A DNA stretch of 64,000 nucleotides from positions 1-64,000 of the forward strand of contig NZ_AVPI01000021.1 of assembly GCF_000768675.1 (NCBI RefSeq). The letters run 5' to 3'. The translations under genes were made by a program, and so were the position numbers. Positions 34,481 through 43,453 of this stretch are shown in pieces; position 1 is the first letter of the stretch, and every line of letters starts with the position of its first letter. The notes beneath the pieces are model-generated. The model saw only the letters and a list, made by a program, of their open reading frames with translations, searched no databases and was not told the DNA's origin. The DNA comes from Knoellia flava TL1. GTDB taxonomy: Bacteria > Actinomycetota > Actinomycetes > Actinomycetales > Dermatophilaceae.

Positions 34481-35699
34481 CGTCATTCTCAAGGCCGACA
34501 ACCTCTACAAGCACTACCCGATCAAGGGTGGTGTCCTGCGCACGACGGTGGGTCACGTCAAGGCCGTCGACGGGGTCTCGTTCGAGCTCCAGCGCGGTGA
34601 GACGCTCGGCATCGTGGGCGAGTCCGGCTGTGGCAAGTCGACCCTCGGCCGCGTCCTCATGCGCCTCGAGGAGCCCACGTCGGGCACCGTGAACTTCGAC
34701 GGTGTCGACATGTACTCCCAGGGTGGCTCGGCGATGCGCAAGCTCCGCCGTGACATCCAGATCGTGTTCCAGGACCCCTACACGTCGCTCAACCCCCGCA
34801 AGACGGTCGGCGACATCATCGGGGAGCCCTTCGAGATCCACCCCGACGTCGTGCCGAAGGGCGGCCGCAAGAAGGCCGTCCAGGAGCTGCTCGAGATGGT
34901 GGGTCTGAACCCGGAGCACATCAACCGCTACCCGCACCAGTTCTCCGGTGGCCAGCGCCAGCGCATCGGCATCGCCCGCGGCATCGCGCTGCGGCCCAAG
35001 GTGCTCATCTGCGACGAGCCGGTCTCCGCGCTCGACGTCTCGGTGCAGGCGCAGGTCATCAACCTCATGGAGAAGCTGCAGGACGAGCTCGGCCTCTCCT
35101 ACATCTTCATCGCGCACGACCTCTCCGTCGTCCGGCACATCTCCGACCGCGTCGGTGTCATGTACCTCGGGCGCATGGTCGAGCTCGGCACCGAGGAGGA
35201 GATCTACCAGCGGCCGACGCACCCCTACACGCAGGCGCTGCTCTCCGCCGTCCCGGTCCCGGACCCGACGATGCGCGGCAAGCGTGAGCAGATCGTGCTC
35301 ACCGGTGACGTGCCCTCGCCGGCGAACCCGCCGTCGGGCTGCCGCTTCCACACGCGCTGCTTCAAGGCGCAGGACCGGTGCAAGGTCGACGACCCCGAGC
35401 TGGTCAACCGTCCCGACGGAGCCGGCGAGCACCGCTCGGCCTGCCTCTTCGCCGAACCGCGTGTCATCGTCGAGACCGTCGACGTCTCCGACGTCGAGGT
35501 GGACACCCGCTTCGCGACGACCGACGTCGTCGACATCGACGCGTTCGGGGACGACGAGGGTGTCCTGCCGGCCGACGCCACCACCGTGCAGCAGCGCTCG
35601 CAGGTCGTGGGCGAGTCGGAGGGGCCGCTCGACCGGCCCACTGACACCACCCGCCTCGTCGACGACGAGCCGGCCGAGCACCGCGACCCCCGGGTCTGA
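34473..35699 (+). CDS. oppF: Oligopeptide ABC transporter ATP-binding protein (OppF) with acidic extension
   Basis: 408 aa. Walker A GESGCGKS, signature FSGGQRQR, Walker [14 protein letters not shown]-terminal CRFHTRC...C cluster. After the usual end near residue 330 it continues for about 80 acidic residues ([22 protein letters not shown] and onward to AEHRDPRV), which normal OppF proteins lack. The tail is not a recognised domain. Confidence 0.9.
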   Translation: MADVILKADNLYKHYPIKGGVLRTTVGHVKAVDGVSFELQRGETLGIVGESGCGKSTLGRVLMRLEEPTSGTVNFDGVDMYSQGGSAMRKLRRDIQIVFQDPYTSLNPRKTVGDIIGEPFEIHPDVVPKGGRKKAVQELLEMVGLNPEHINRYPHQFSGGQRQRIGIARGIALRPKVLICDEPVSALDVSVQAQVINLMEKLQDELGLSYIFIAHDLSVVRHISDRVGVMYLGRMVELGTEEEIYQRPTHPYTQALLSAVPVPDPTMRGKREQIVLTGDVPSPANPPSGCRFHTRCFKAQDRCKVDDPELVNRPDGAGEHRSACLFAEPRVIVETVDVSDVEVDTRFATTDVVDIDAFGDDEGVLPADATTVQQRSQVVGESEGPLDRPTDTTRLVDDEPAEHRDPRV

Positions 35700-35715
35700 C
35701 GCCTCGTTCACGACT

Positions 35716-35778
35716 TATTGCGATTTTGGGACGGTTCAGCGGTCGTTACGACTGCCGGTTCGTCCCAAAATCGCAATA
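35716..35778. repeat. 18-bp perfect AT-rich inverted repeat between oppF and rsgA
   Basis: TATTGCGATTTTGGGACG (35716-35733) and its exact complement (35761-35778) flank a 27-nt spacer that contains GTCGT-T-ACGAC. It sits between two convergent stops (35699 and 35792) and is far richer in A+T than its surroundings. A bidirectional terminator or a small repetitive element would both fit. Confidence 0.7.
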
Positions 35779-35791
35779 GGTCGCGGTGGGC

Positions 35792-36820
35792 TCAGTCGCC
35801 CTTCTCGGGCGTGCGCGCGCGCAGCAGCCGGCGCAGCGACTCCAGCCGGGAGGGCCCGGCAGGACCGGCGTGTCCCTCGGCGACCCACGCGTCGAGGGCG
35901 CACTCCTCCTCGTCGTGGCTGCAGCCGCGTGGGCAGTTGTCCGTTCCGGCCTCGAGGTCGGGGAAATGGGTGATGATGCGCTCCGGCTCGACGTGCGCGA
36001 GCCCGAACGAGCGGATGCCGGGGGTGTCGATGACCCAGCCGTCGCCTCCGGGCAGCCGGAGCGCGACCGCGGACGTGCTCGTATGCCGTCCGCGCCCGGT
36101 GACGTCGTTGACCACCCCGGTGGCGCGGTACGCGTCGGGGACGAGGGCGTTGACGAGGGTGGACTTGCCGACACCCGAGTGGCCCACGAGGACGCTGACC
36201 CGCCCCCGGAGGGCGTCGCGCAGTCCGTCGAGGCCGTCGGTGCCGGCGGGGCCCCGCGTCGCCGTCACGACCGCCGGAACCTCGAGCGGGGCATAGCTGC
36301 TGAGGAACGGTCCCGGGTCGGCGAGGTCGGCCTTGGTGAGCGCGAGCAGGGGTGACATGCCCGCGTCGTAGGCAGCCACGAGGCAGCGGTCGATGAGGCG
36401 TGGGCGAGGCTCGGGGTTGGCCAGGGCCGAGACGACGACGAGCTGGTCTGCGTTGGCCACGATGACGCGCTCGACGGGGTCGGTGTCGTCGGCGGTGCGG
36501 CGCAGCAGCGTGCGCCGCGGCTCGACCCGCACGATGCGGGCGAGCGCGTCGGGGCTGCCCGAGACGTCGCCGACGAGGGCGACGTCGTCGCCGACGACGA
36601 TGCCCTTGCGGCCGAGCTCGCGGGCGCGCATGGCGAGAACGACGCGCTCGTCGTCGTCGGTCCCCATGAGGACGGTGTAGCGGCCACGGTCGACCGCGGT
36701 CACCATGCCGGGGACGGCGTCGAGGTGGGCGGGCCGGTCCTTCGAGCGAGGGCGGCTGCCCCGCTTGTTGGGACGGATACGGACGTCCGACTCGTCGTAG
36801 TCGCGGGGGGAGCGCGCCAT
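35792..36820 (-). CDS. rsgA: Ribosome small-subunit-dependent GTPase A
   Basis: 342 aa circularly permuted GTPase that assists late 30S assembly. Order of motifs: OB fold, G4 LLALTKADL, G1 GHSGVGKST, G3 DTPGIRSFG, then the zinc knuckle CPRGCSHDEEEC. The ATG overlaps the aroA stop by one base (TGATG), indicating coupling. It contains one dispersed-repeat copy, read as GRHTS. Confidence 0.93.
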   Translation of the reverse strand: MARSPRDYDESDVRIRPNKRGSRPRSKDRPAHLDAVPGMVTAVDRGRYTVLMGTDDDERVVLAMRARELGRKGIVVGDDVALVGDVSGSPDALARIVRVEPRRTLLRRTADDTDPVERVIVANADQLVVVSALANPEPRPRLIDRCLVAAYDAGMSPLLALTKADLADPGPFLSSYAPLEVPAVVTATRGPAGTDGLDGLRDALRGRVSVLVGHSGVGKSTLVNALVPDAYRATGVVNDVTGRGRHTSTSAVALRLPGGDGWVIDTPGIRSFGLAHVEPERIITHFPDLEAGTDNCPRGCSHDEEECALDAWVAEGHAGPAGPSRLESLRRLLRARTPEKGD

Positions 36821-38118
36821 CAGGCGGTGCGCCCCTGGGCCGTGGTCTCACCGAGCATCGTCGTCCACAGGTCGACGAACGTCGGCAGCGTCTTGGCGAC
36901 GGTCCCGGGGTCCTCGAGGACGAGGCCCGGCACGGCGAGACCGAGCACCGCTCCCGCCATGACCATCCGGTGGTCGCCGTAGGTGGAGAACCGGGCGGGG
37001 GAGAGCGGCCGGGGCGCGATGTGCAGCCCGTCCTCGGTCTCGTCGACCTCGACCCCGAGGGCGCCCAGCTCGCGAGCGAGGGCGGCGAGGCGATCGGTCT
37101 CGTGGCCTCGGATGTGGGCGACCCCCCGGATCCGGGTCGGGCCGTCGGCAAGGGCGGCCAGGGCGGCGACGACGGGGGTGAGCTCGCTCGCGTCGTGCAG
37201 GTCCAGGTCGACACCCGTGAACCCGTCGACGGCGCTGACCGTGAGCCCGTCGCGGGCGAGGACGACGTCGGCGCCCATCTCGTCGAGGATGTCGCGGATG
37301 TCGTCGCCGGCCTGGGTCGTGTGCTGGGGCCAGCCGGGGACGCGGACCCGGCCGCGGGTGACGAGGGCGGCGGCGAGGAAGGGCGCGGCGTTGGAGAGGT
37401 CGGGCTCGACCTGCACGTCGAGGGGGTTGAGCGGTCCCGGCTCCACCCGCCACGTGTCGGGCTCGCCGTCGTCGACGTCGGCACCGACGTCGCGCAGCGC
37501 CTCGACGGTCATCTCGATGTGGGGCTGGCTCGGGACGGGCGGCCCCGCGTGGCGGATCGTCACGCCGTCGTCGTAGTGCGCGCCCGAGAGGAGCAGGGCC
37601 GAGACGAACTGCGAGGAGGCCGACGCGTCCAGGGTCACGTCCCCGCCGCGGACTGACCCGGTGCCGCGGACCGTGAAGGGAAGGGTGCCGCGCCCGTCGT
37701 CGTCGACGTCGACGCCGAGGGCGCGCAGGGCGCCGAGGGCCGGACCCATCGGGCGGGTGCGTGCGTGCTCGTCACCGTCGAAGGAGACGGCGCCGTCGGT
37801 GAGGGCGGCGAGCGGCGGGACGAAGCGCATGACGGTGCCGGCGAGGCCGCAGTCGATGCTGGCACTCCCGCGGGCGGAGCCGGGGGTGACGAGCCAGTCG
37901 CCTTCGTCGACGTCCTCCACCGAGACGCCGAGGGCGCGGAGTGCGTCCGCCATGAGCAGGGTGTCGCGGGACCTCAGGGGAGCCCGAAGGCGCGAGACAC
38001 CCCCAGCCCGGGCGGCGAGGACGAGGAAGCGGTTGGTCAGCGACTTGCTCCCGGGGAGCGCGACAGTGGCGTCGACCGGCCCCTCGGCCGTCGGGCAGGT
38101 CCAGTCAGCCGAGGGCAT
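36820..38118 (-). CDS. aroA: 3-phosphoshikimate 1-carboxyvinyltransferase (EPSP synthase)
   Basis: 432 aa. [14 protein letters not shown] (phosphate-binding), [18 protein letters not shown] (LxAGTxxRF) and [15 protein letters not shown] (DHRxAM) are the family motifs. It makes EPSP in the shikimate pathway. The 5' end overlaps the DoxX gene by 14 bp and the 3' end abuts rsgA, the same aroA-rsgA pair as in M. tuberculosis. Confidence 0.94.
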   Translation of the reverse strand: MPSADWTCPTAEGPVDATVALPGSKSLTNRFLVLAARAGGVSRLRAPLRSRDTLLMADALRALGVSVEDVDEGDWLVTPGSARGSASIDCGLAGTVMRFVPPLAALTDGAVSFDGDEHARTRPMGPALGALRALGVDVDDDGRGTLPFTVRGTGSVRGGDVTLDASASSQFVSALLLSGAHYDDGVTIRHAGPPVPSQPHIEMTVEALRDVGADVDDGEPDTWRVEPGPLNPLDVQVEPDLSNAAPFLAAALVTRGRVRVPGWPQHTTQAGDDIRDILDEMGADVVLARDGLTVSAVDGFTGVDLDLHDASELTPVVAALAALADGPTRIRGVAHIRGHETDRLAALARELGALGVEVDETEDGLHIAPRPLSPARFSTYGDHRMVMAGAVLGLAVPGLVLEDPGTVAKTLPTFVDLWTTMLGETTAQGRTA

Positions 38119-38644
38119 TCTGCGCCTGGGCCGCCTTGAGTCGGGCCTCGCGTCGGGCGGCCCTGGCGGCGTGCCGGGCCTCGCGCTTGGTCGTGTGGAC
38201 GGTGCGCTGCGCGCTCGCCCCGGCCTTGCGGGCGCGGTAGGCGAGGCTGGGCCGCCCGTCGGTGTCGACGGCGGCGAGAAGGAGGCCGCCGAGGAGCCCG
38301 AGGTTCTTGAGGAACTGCACGCGCTGCTGGGCGCGCTTCTGCGGGTCGGACTCGTTCCAGAAGGGGTGCGCCGCGAGGGTCGTCGGCACGAGGGAGCCGG
38401 CGAGCAGAGTCGACGCGATTCGCGGGACGTGACCGGTGGCGAGGAGCGCGCCGCCGCCGACCATGGCGACGCCGTTGGCTCGCACGAGCAGCTCGGGGTC
38501 GTCGGGCAGCCCCGCCTTCGAGGCCTGGTCGAGCAGCGGCCGGGCGGCCTTGACCTTGGCCCCGGGGTGCTTGAGCTGGTCGAGCCCCCCGACGACGAAC
38601 ATGGCGGCGAGCATGGGACGGGCAACACGACGCACGAGCGACAT
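38105..38644 (-). CDS. DoxX-family membrane protein
   Basis: 179 aa with about four hydrophobic segments ([20 protein letters not shown] is the DoxX start) and a basic Arg/Lys/Ala-rich C-terminus. Family members are linked to redox and sulfur stress complexes in mycobacteria; the role here is unproven. GAGGAGG lies before the ATG, and a TACGGT box is upstream. Confidence 0.85.
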   Translation of the reverse strand: MSLVRRVARPMLAAMFVVGGLDQLKHPGAKVKAARPLLDQASKAGLPDDPELLVRANGVAMVGGGALLATGHVPRIASTLLAGSLVPTTLAAHPFWNESDPQKRAQQRVQFLKNLGLLGGLLLAAVDTDGRPSLAYRARKAGASAQRTVHTTKREARHAARAARREARLKAAQAQNALG

Positions 38645-38749
38645 GCGTCCTCCTCACGGGTCGGGACGGATCTGGACCTGCTCCTACCGTAGTTGGTGCC
38701 CCTGCCTCCGTGTCGTTGCGTGTCAGCGCTGCTGCGTAGATTGAGCAGC

Positions 38750-39592
38750 ATGTGCGGGCGCTACGCGGCCACGGCCAACCCAGACGAGCTGACCCTCGAG
38801 TTCGCGGTCGACGAGGACCGCACGGCCGACCCCACCCGCAGCGTGCTCGCCAATCCCCAGTCCCCGGCGCCCGGCACGCCCGACCACAACATGGCGCCGA
38901 CCAAGCAAGCGCCGGTCGTCCTCACCCGCGCGCCGAGGGGGGAGGAGGGTGGCGCCCCCACTTGCCAGCTGCGGCTGCTCACGTGGGGGCTCGTCCCCAG
39001 CTGGTCCAAGGACCCGAAGGCGGGTGTCCGGATGATCAATGCCCGCGCCGAGTCGGTCCTCGAGAAGCCCGCCTACGCCAAGGCGGCCGCCCGTCGCCGC
39101 TGCCTCGTCCCGGCTCGGGGGTGGTACGAGTGGCAGGTCTCTCCGACCGCGACCGACGCCAAGGGGAAGCCGCTCAAGCAGCCCTTCTTCACCTCGCGCG
39201 ACGACGGAGCCAGCTGCGCGTTCGCCGGTCTCTACGAGTTCTGGCGCGACCCCGCCGTTGTCGACAGCGACGACCCCGACGCGTGGCTCACGACCTTCAC
39301 GATCCTCACCACCGAGGCCGAGCCGGGTCTCGACCGGATCCACGACCGCCAGCCGCTGGTCCTCGAGCCCGGGCAGTGGGCGGACTGGCTCGACCCCGAG
39401 CTCACCGACCCCGGGCACGTCGCCGACCTCCTGCGTGGTGGGCCGCCCGGACGCTTCACGGCATACCCCGTCTCGCGGGCGGTGAGCAGCAACCGCTCCA
39501 ACGGTCCGCAGCTCCTCGACCCTCTGCCCGAGTCGGAGCTGCGCGGTGTCGTCGACCCGATGACCGGCGAGATCATCGGTGGGACGGCGTGA
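38750..39592 (+). CDS. SOS response-associated peptidase (SRAP/YedK, HMCES family)
   Basis: 280 aa. MCGRY places the catalytic Cys2 that crosslinks abasic sites in ssDNA. Other conserved parts are [34 protein letters not shown] and [15 protein letters not shown] is seven bases before the ATG, with no Shine-Dalgarno. No clear LexA box was seen. It overlaps the downstream hydrolase (GTGA). Confidence 0.93.
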   Translation: MCGRYAATANPDELTLEFAVDEDRTADPTRSVLANPQSPAPGTPDHNMAPTKQAPVVLTRAPRGEEGGAPTCQLRLLTWGLVPSWSKDPKAGVRMINARAESVLEKPAYAKAAARRRCLVPARGWYEWQVSPTATDAKGKPLKQPFFTSRDDGASCAFAGLYEFWRDPAVVDSDDPDAWLTTFTILTTEAEPGLDRIHDRQPLVLEPGQWADWLDPELTDPGHVADLLRGGPPGRFTAYPVSRAVSSNRSNGPQLLDPLPESELRGVVDPMTGEIIGGTA

Positions 39593-40221
39593 CCGGCCGA
39601 CGGCTCGTGGAGGTCGAGACACCCCTCGGCCCCGCGCACGCCCACGTCGAGCGCCCGGTGCGTGCGCTCGGCACGGTCGTCCTCACCCACGGCGCGAGCG
39701 GCCGGCTCACCGGGGGCGACCTCCTGGCGGTGCGCGACGGCCTCGTCGCCGCCGGATGGGCGGTCGCCTTCGTCCAGCAGGCGTGGGGCGTCGCAGGACG
39801 TCGTATGCCGCCGCGTCCCGTCCCACAGGACGAGGCCTGGCTGCCGGTGGTCGAGGCGCTGCGCACCGGTCGGGGACGCCTCCCGGGCCCGCTCGTCCTG
39901 TCGGGCAAGAGCAACGGCGCCCGGGTCGCGTGCCGGACCGCGTCCGACCTCACGACAGACGGCGTGTTGTGCCTGTCGTTCCCGCTCCACCCCCCGGGGC
40001 GCCCCGACGTGTCCCGGGCCGGCGAGCTCCGCCTGCCGGTCACCGCGGGCATCCCGCTCCACGTCGTGCAGGGCGAGAGCGATCCGTTCGGCACCCCGGG
40101 TGAGGTGCGCGCGGCGCTCGACGACCCGGCATACGTCACGGCGGTGAAGGGTGAGCACACGATCAGGGCGACGGGTCCGCTCGTCGAGGCTGCCTGCGCG
40201 TTCGTCGCGACGGTTCTCTAG
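39589..40221 (+). CDS. Alpha/beta-hydrolase (KANL3/Tex30-like)
   Basis: 210 aa. TVVLTHGASG precedes the nucleophile-elbow-like VLSGKSNGARVA; VVQGESDPFGTP and KGEHTI give the acid and His. It is likely a small esterase of unknown substrate. GTG 39589 overlaps the SRAP stop. Its stop TAG and the stop of the convergent ferritin share the CTAG at 40218-40221. Confidence 0.75.
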   Translation: MTGRRLVEVETPLGPAHAHVERPVRALGTVVLTHGASGRLTGGDLLAVRDGLVAAGWAVAFVQQAWGVAGRRMPPRPVPQDEAWLPVVEALRTGRGRLPGPLVLSGKSNGARVACRTASDLTTDGVLCLSFPLHPPGRPDVSRAGELRLPVTAGIPLHVVQGESDPFGTPGEVRAALDDPAYVTAVKGEHTIRATGPLVEAACAFVATVL

Positions 40222-40556
40222 CCGGCGCTGAGCATGCCGCCGGCGACCTCCGGTGCACGCGCGTCGTCCGGGTCGTCCTGCGGCTCACGCGCGAGGTGCT
40301 CCTCGACCTGGAACCAGTCGGTGCCGGTCCGCTTGGTGATCGTGACGCTCCAGTCGGGGTCGAGCATGTAGCGGACCATCATCATCGCGTGGTTGCGCTC
40401 CTCGACGCTCTGGGCGTAGAAGCGCTCCGCGAGGCGGGGGAGGTCGAGGTCGTCGAACCACACGGCGATGGCGATGTACTGCTGGCTGGCCGTGAACTCG
40501 TGGCGGACCTGCTCGCCGAGGAGGGTGATGAAGGAGGGTTCGGCTCGCATGCGCAT
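40218..40556 (-). pseudogene. Ferritin with internal deletion of helices C-D
   Basis: 112 aa. Residues ~1-65 are a good BfrB-type ferritin start: ITLLGEQVRHEFTASQQYIAIAVWF (helix A) and ERFYAQSVEERNHAMMMVRYMLD (helix B with the ferroxidase ExxH). The next 45 residues resemble only the far C-terminal tail of such ferritins (WFQVEEHLARE...APEVAGGML). Helices C and D, about 65-70 residues, are missing in frame. Without them the four-helix bundle and second metal ligands cannot form, so loss of function is likely. A two-helix functional relic is possible. Confidence 0.6.
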
Positions 40557-40573
40557 GAGCGAACGGTTCCCAA

Positions 40574-40600
40574 GGGAATGGCGCCGCCCGTACACATGTT
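40574..40600 (+). promoter_or_regulatory. SigR-type promoter of sigR
   Basis: GGGAAT (40574-40579), 18 bp, GTT (40598-40600) match the SigR/SigH consensus GGAAT-N18-GTT, upstream of sigR itself, so positive autoregulation is expected. A second, vegetative-looking TAGGCT (40698-40703) lies eight bases before the sigR ATG. Confidence 0.7.
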
Positions 40601-40711
40601 GAATCGTGCGTCCACGTGCCACCCCAGTGGCGCACCCACGTGTCGAGAGGTCTGCCCGTGCTCGTGCTGCACACGACGTCCCCCGCCGAGACGGGTCTAG
40701 GCTGGAGTGCG

Positions 40712-41338
40712 ATGACGACACCACAGACGACATCGGACGACATGACCGTCGACGTCGCGACCGAGACCCCCGCCGAGCGCCAGGCCCGCTTCGAGGCCGA
40801 GGCGCTTCCGCTCCTGGACCAGCTCTACGCCGCGGCGCTGCGCACGACGCGCAACCCCGCCGACGCCGAGGACCTCCTCCAGGAGACGTACGCCAAGGCG
40901 TTCGCGGCGTTCCACCAGTACAAGCCGGGCACCAACCTGCGCGCCTGGATGTACCGCATCCTCACCAACACCTACATCAACACCTACCGCAAGAAGCAGC
41001 GCGAACCCCAGCAGTCCGACGCCGCCGACGTCGAGGACTACCAGCTCGTGCGCGCCGAGTCGCACACGAGCTCGGGCCTGAAGTCGGCCGAGGCCGAGGC
41101 GCTAGACCACCTCCCGGACTCCGAGATCAAGCGGGCCCTGCAGGACCTGCCCGAGGACTTCCGGATGGCGGTCTACCTCGCGGACGTCGAGGGCTTCGCC
41201 TACAAGGAGATCGCCGAGATCATGGGCACGCCCATCGGCACCGTGATGTCGCGGCTGCACCGCGGCCGGCGCCAGCTGCGCGAGATGTTGACCGAGTACG
41301 CCGCCGAGCGCGGCTTCGGCAAGGAGGTCTCGTCATGA
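40712..41338 (+). CDS. sigR: RNA polymerase sigma factor SigR (ECF, thiol-oxidative stress)
   Basis: 208 aa ECF sigma factor. Region 2 contains [20 protein letters not shown] and [24 protein letters not shown]; region 4 contains [45 protein letters not shown]. It is held by the anti-sigma RsrA until disulfide stress. The ATG overlaps nothing upstream and is read from TAGGCT. An in-frame GTG at 40616 would add 32 residues on transcripts from the upstream self-type promoter. The stop overlaps rsrA (ATGA). Confidence 0.93.
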   Translation: MTTPQTTSDDMTVDVATETPAERQARFEAEALPLLDQLYAAALRTTRNPADAEDLLQETYAKAFAAFHQYKPGTNLRAWMYRILTNTYINTYRKKQREPQQSDAADVEDYQLVRAESHTSSGLKSAEAEALDHLPDSEIKRALQDLPEDFRMAVYLADVEGFAYKEIAEIMGTPIGTVMSRLHRGRRQLREMLTEYAAERGFGKEVSS

Positions 41339-41640
41339 ACGAGAGGCACCAGGAGGTCGCGGACCCCGGCCCGACGTCGCACGTCGAGTCGCACGCCGAG
41401 TGCTCCGAGGTCCTGCACCGGATCTACGAGTACCTCGACGGCGAGATGCAGCCGGCCGACGTCGCACGGGTCGCGCAGCACCTCGAGGCGTGCGGACCGT
41501 GCCTGAGCGAGCACGACCTCGACCGGGCCGTCAAGGAGGCCGTGCGACGCTCGAGCGTGAGCGAGCAGGCCTGCCCGGACGCGCTCCGCGTGCAGATCCG
41601 CCAGCGGATCACGATGGTCCGCCTCGAGCTCGACGGCTGA
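41335..41640 (+). CDS. rsrA: Mycothiol-system anti-sigma factor RsrA
   Basis: 101-aa zinc-binding anti-sigma (ZAS) protein. [19 protein letters not shown] and HLEACGPC supply the H-x3-C-x2-C zinc switch that forms a disulfide on oxidation and frees SigR. It is coupled to sigR by ATGA. A 20-bp terminator stem follows about 125 bp after the stop. Confidence 0.93.
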   Translation: MNERHQEVADPGPTSHVESHAECSEVLHRIYEYLDGEMQPADVARVAQHLEACGPCLSEHDLDRAVKEAVRRSSVSEQACPDALRVQIRQRITMVRLELDG

Positions 41641-41763
41641 CGGACCGGAACCCGGTCGGTCGCGGCGGCGCCTCGGACCGGCCGGACCGAACGCCGGGTC
41701 GACCCGGCGCCGCCTCGCGGCGTGAGGACGGGCTGGCCCGTTCGGGCTGGTCACGAGGCGGAC

Positions 41764-41807
41764 ACGACGAAGGGGCGACCACCAAGCGGTGGTCGCCCCT
41801 TCGTCGT
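41764..41807. terminator. 20-bp perfect bidirectional terminator (rsrA / bL37)
   Basis: ACGACGAAGGGGCGACCACC and its complement form a 20-bp stem around AAGC. It lies between rsrA (plus) and bL37 (minus), whose stop is only 15 bp away. Confidence 0.88.
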
Positions 41808-41821
41808 CTGGTGCGCTGTGC

Positions 41822-41896
41822 TCAGGCGTTGGGCTTGCGGCCGTGGTTGGCCTTGTTGCCCTTGCGCGAGCGGCGCTTGCGGGCGCGCTTGCTCAT
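41822..41896 (-). CDS. Ribosomal protein bL37 (AURKAIP1/COX24 domain)
   Basis: 24 aa: MSKRARKRRSRKGNKANHGR then KPNA. This is the tiny, very basic 50S-associated bL37 protein of actinobacteria. GGAGC precedes the ATG. It is below normal gene-finder limits but identical in character to the known family. Confidence 0.9.
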   Translation of the reverse strand: MSKRARKRRSRKGNKANHGRKPNA

Positions 41897-42054
41897 GGGA
41901 GCTCCTCGAGATCGGGGGTGAGGGCGTGAACAGAGGGCCTCACGGACCCTCGGAAATCACTCGTCTGCTCCATTGTCGCACATGCGGTCACAGTGGGAGA
42001 CTAGACTGATATGACTAGCCGGCTTCCCTGGTCGGCTTCCAGAAAGGTCTCCCC

Positions 42055-42186
42055 ATGCGCACTCTCCGTCTCGTCGTCGCGGCCGTCGTCGTCGCTGCCG
42101 TCTCCGCCCTCGGCGCCAACGCCGCTCAGGCCGAGGCCGCTCCCTCCCGTGGCACCGTCATCCAGCTCGACGGCTGGCAGTGGTAA
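42055..42186 (+). CDS. Small secreted peptide (43 aa) upstream of HD-domain genes
   Basis: ATG 42055 is behind AGAAAGG and a TAGACT -10 (42002-42007). The product is a textbook Sec signal peptide (MRTLRLVVAAVVVAAVSALG) with a probable cleavage after AQA, leaving a ~17-aa mature peptide EAAPSRGTVIQLDGWQW, followed by TAA. The third codon positions are G/C-rich, as in real genes here. Only 19 bp separate it from the HD-domain membrane protein, so they are likely co-transcribed. No match is recalled; a signalling or envelope role is a guess. Confidence 0.65.
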   Translation: MRTLRLVVAAVVVAAVSALGANAAQAEAAPSRGTVIQLDGWQW

Positions 42187-42205
42187 GCCGCATCCTCCTC
42201 GAGTG

Positions 42206-43453
42206 ATGCCGGAGTCTTCGACTCCGTTGCTGGCGCGGTACGGCACGCCGATCTACATCGGCGTGACCGTACTCGGCGCCGTGGGTCTGGCCCTGGTGTG
42301 CCACCACCTCTACGGGTGGCCTCCTGAGTGGCTCCCTCTCGGCCTGCTGGCGTTCATCGGGGCACTGACCTGGTGGCTGCCGTCGACGTCGAGTGACGGG
42401 CTGATCCATTTCACCGCCGACAACGTCGTCGTCCTGGCCGCGATCCCCATCGTGGGCCCGGTCGGCGCCGGTGTCGTCGGGCTTGTCATGGCCGCACTGG
42501 CGCGCCGTCGTATCGCCCTGCATCGACGCGTTTTCAACATGGCCATGGCGTCCGCGTCCGCGATGGTCGGGGGCATCGCCTACGACCTCGCCGGCGGGTC
42601 GCTGTCCGTGGGCGAGCTCCATGGGGTCATGCCCCTCATCCTTCACGTGGGCCTGCCTATCGTCGTGGCCGACGCGGCCAACCTGCTCGCCAACGCGGGC
42701 CTCGTCGCGGGCGTGGTCCGGCTCTCGGCCGGCGTGCCGTTCCGCCTCCAGCTGCTCGACATGCTCACGAGCTCGGGTCTGACCCAGTTCGCCTACGGTG
42801 TCGTCGCGTTCGTCGTCATCGTCATGTGGCTGCCTGGCGACCTCGGTCCCGTCGCCGTCCTCGTCGGGCTCGCCCCGCTCGCCGGTGCCCGCTGGGCGCT
42901 GCTCCAGTACGGCGAGGAGCGCGAGGCGCGTGAGCGTGCGCTCGGCGCCCTCGTCGCCGCGATCGAGACGCGGGCACCCGAGCTCGAGGGCCACAGCGCC
43001 CGGGTCTCGGCCATGGCCGCGGGCATGGCTCAAGAGCTCGGGCTGCGGCCGAAGGAGGTGGCCGACGTGCGCACCGCCGGGCTGCTCCACGACCTCGGCA
43101 CGGTCGTCGTCGCTCCCGGACAGGAAGGCGCGGACCACGAACGCAGCGCCGTCCTGCGCGGTGCGGCCATGCTCCAGGACCTGCCCTTCCTCGCGGGCGC
43201 GTCCGCCGTGCTCGAGCAGGTCGCGCACGCCGGGCCCCACCAGGCAGCACCGACGCTCGCCGCCGAGGTCGTCCGGGTTGCGGACGACTTCGACCTCCTC
43301 ATGCACGGTGACGGGCTCGGCCCGGCCGAGGCGATGGAGCTGCTGCGCTCCCGCCCGACCATGGTCGAGGCCGACCGCGTGCTCGCGGCCCTGTCACGGA
43401 CCCAGCGCGCCCACGACGACGGGCCGGCGCCCGACCCGATGGTGGCGACATGA
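42206..43453 (+). CDS. Membrane HD-domain phosphohydrolase-like protein 1
   Basis: About 415 aa. The N-terminal ~260 residues are a run of hydrophobic helices (for example YIGVTVLGAVGLALVCHHLYG and GPVGAGVVGLVMAALA). A degenerate C-terminal HD domain follows (EGHSARVSAMAAGMAQELG and AGLLHDLGTVVV, so the HD pair is kept). The GYP and HHE motifs of HD-GYP c-di-GMP phosphodiesterases are absent. GTG 42203 or ATG 42206 could start it; no strong Shine-Dalgarno is seen. It overlaps the second HD gene by ATGA. Confidence 0.75.
   Translation: MPESSTPLLARYGTPIYIGVTVLGAVGLALVCHHLYGWPPEWLPLGLLAFIGALTWWLPSTSSDGLIHFTADNVVVLAAIPIVGPVGAGVVGLVMAALARRRIALHRRVFNMAMASASAMVGGIAYDLAGGSLSVGELHGVMPLILHVGLPIVVADAANLLANAGLVAGVVRLSAGVPFRLQLLDMLTSSGLTQFAYGVVAFVVIVMWLPGDLGPVAVLVGLAPLAGARWALLQYGEEREARERALGALVAAIETRAPELEGHSARVSAMAAGMAQELGLRPKEVADVRTAGLLHDLGTVVVAPGQEGADHERSAVLRGAAMLQDLPFLAGASAVLEQVAHAGPHQAAPTLAAEVVRVADDFDLLMHGDGLGPAEAMELLRSRPTMVEADRVLAALSRTQRAHDDGPAPDPMVAT

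Noticed and set aside
40556-40600. SigR-type promoter assigned to the ferritin gene
   Set aside because: The GGGAAT-N18-GTT site reads rightward toward sigR; no comparable site was seen for the leftward gene.
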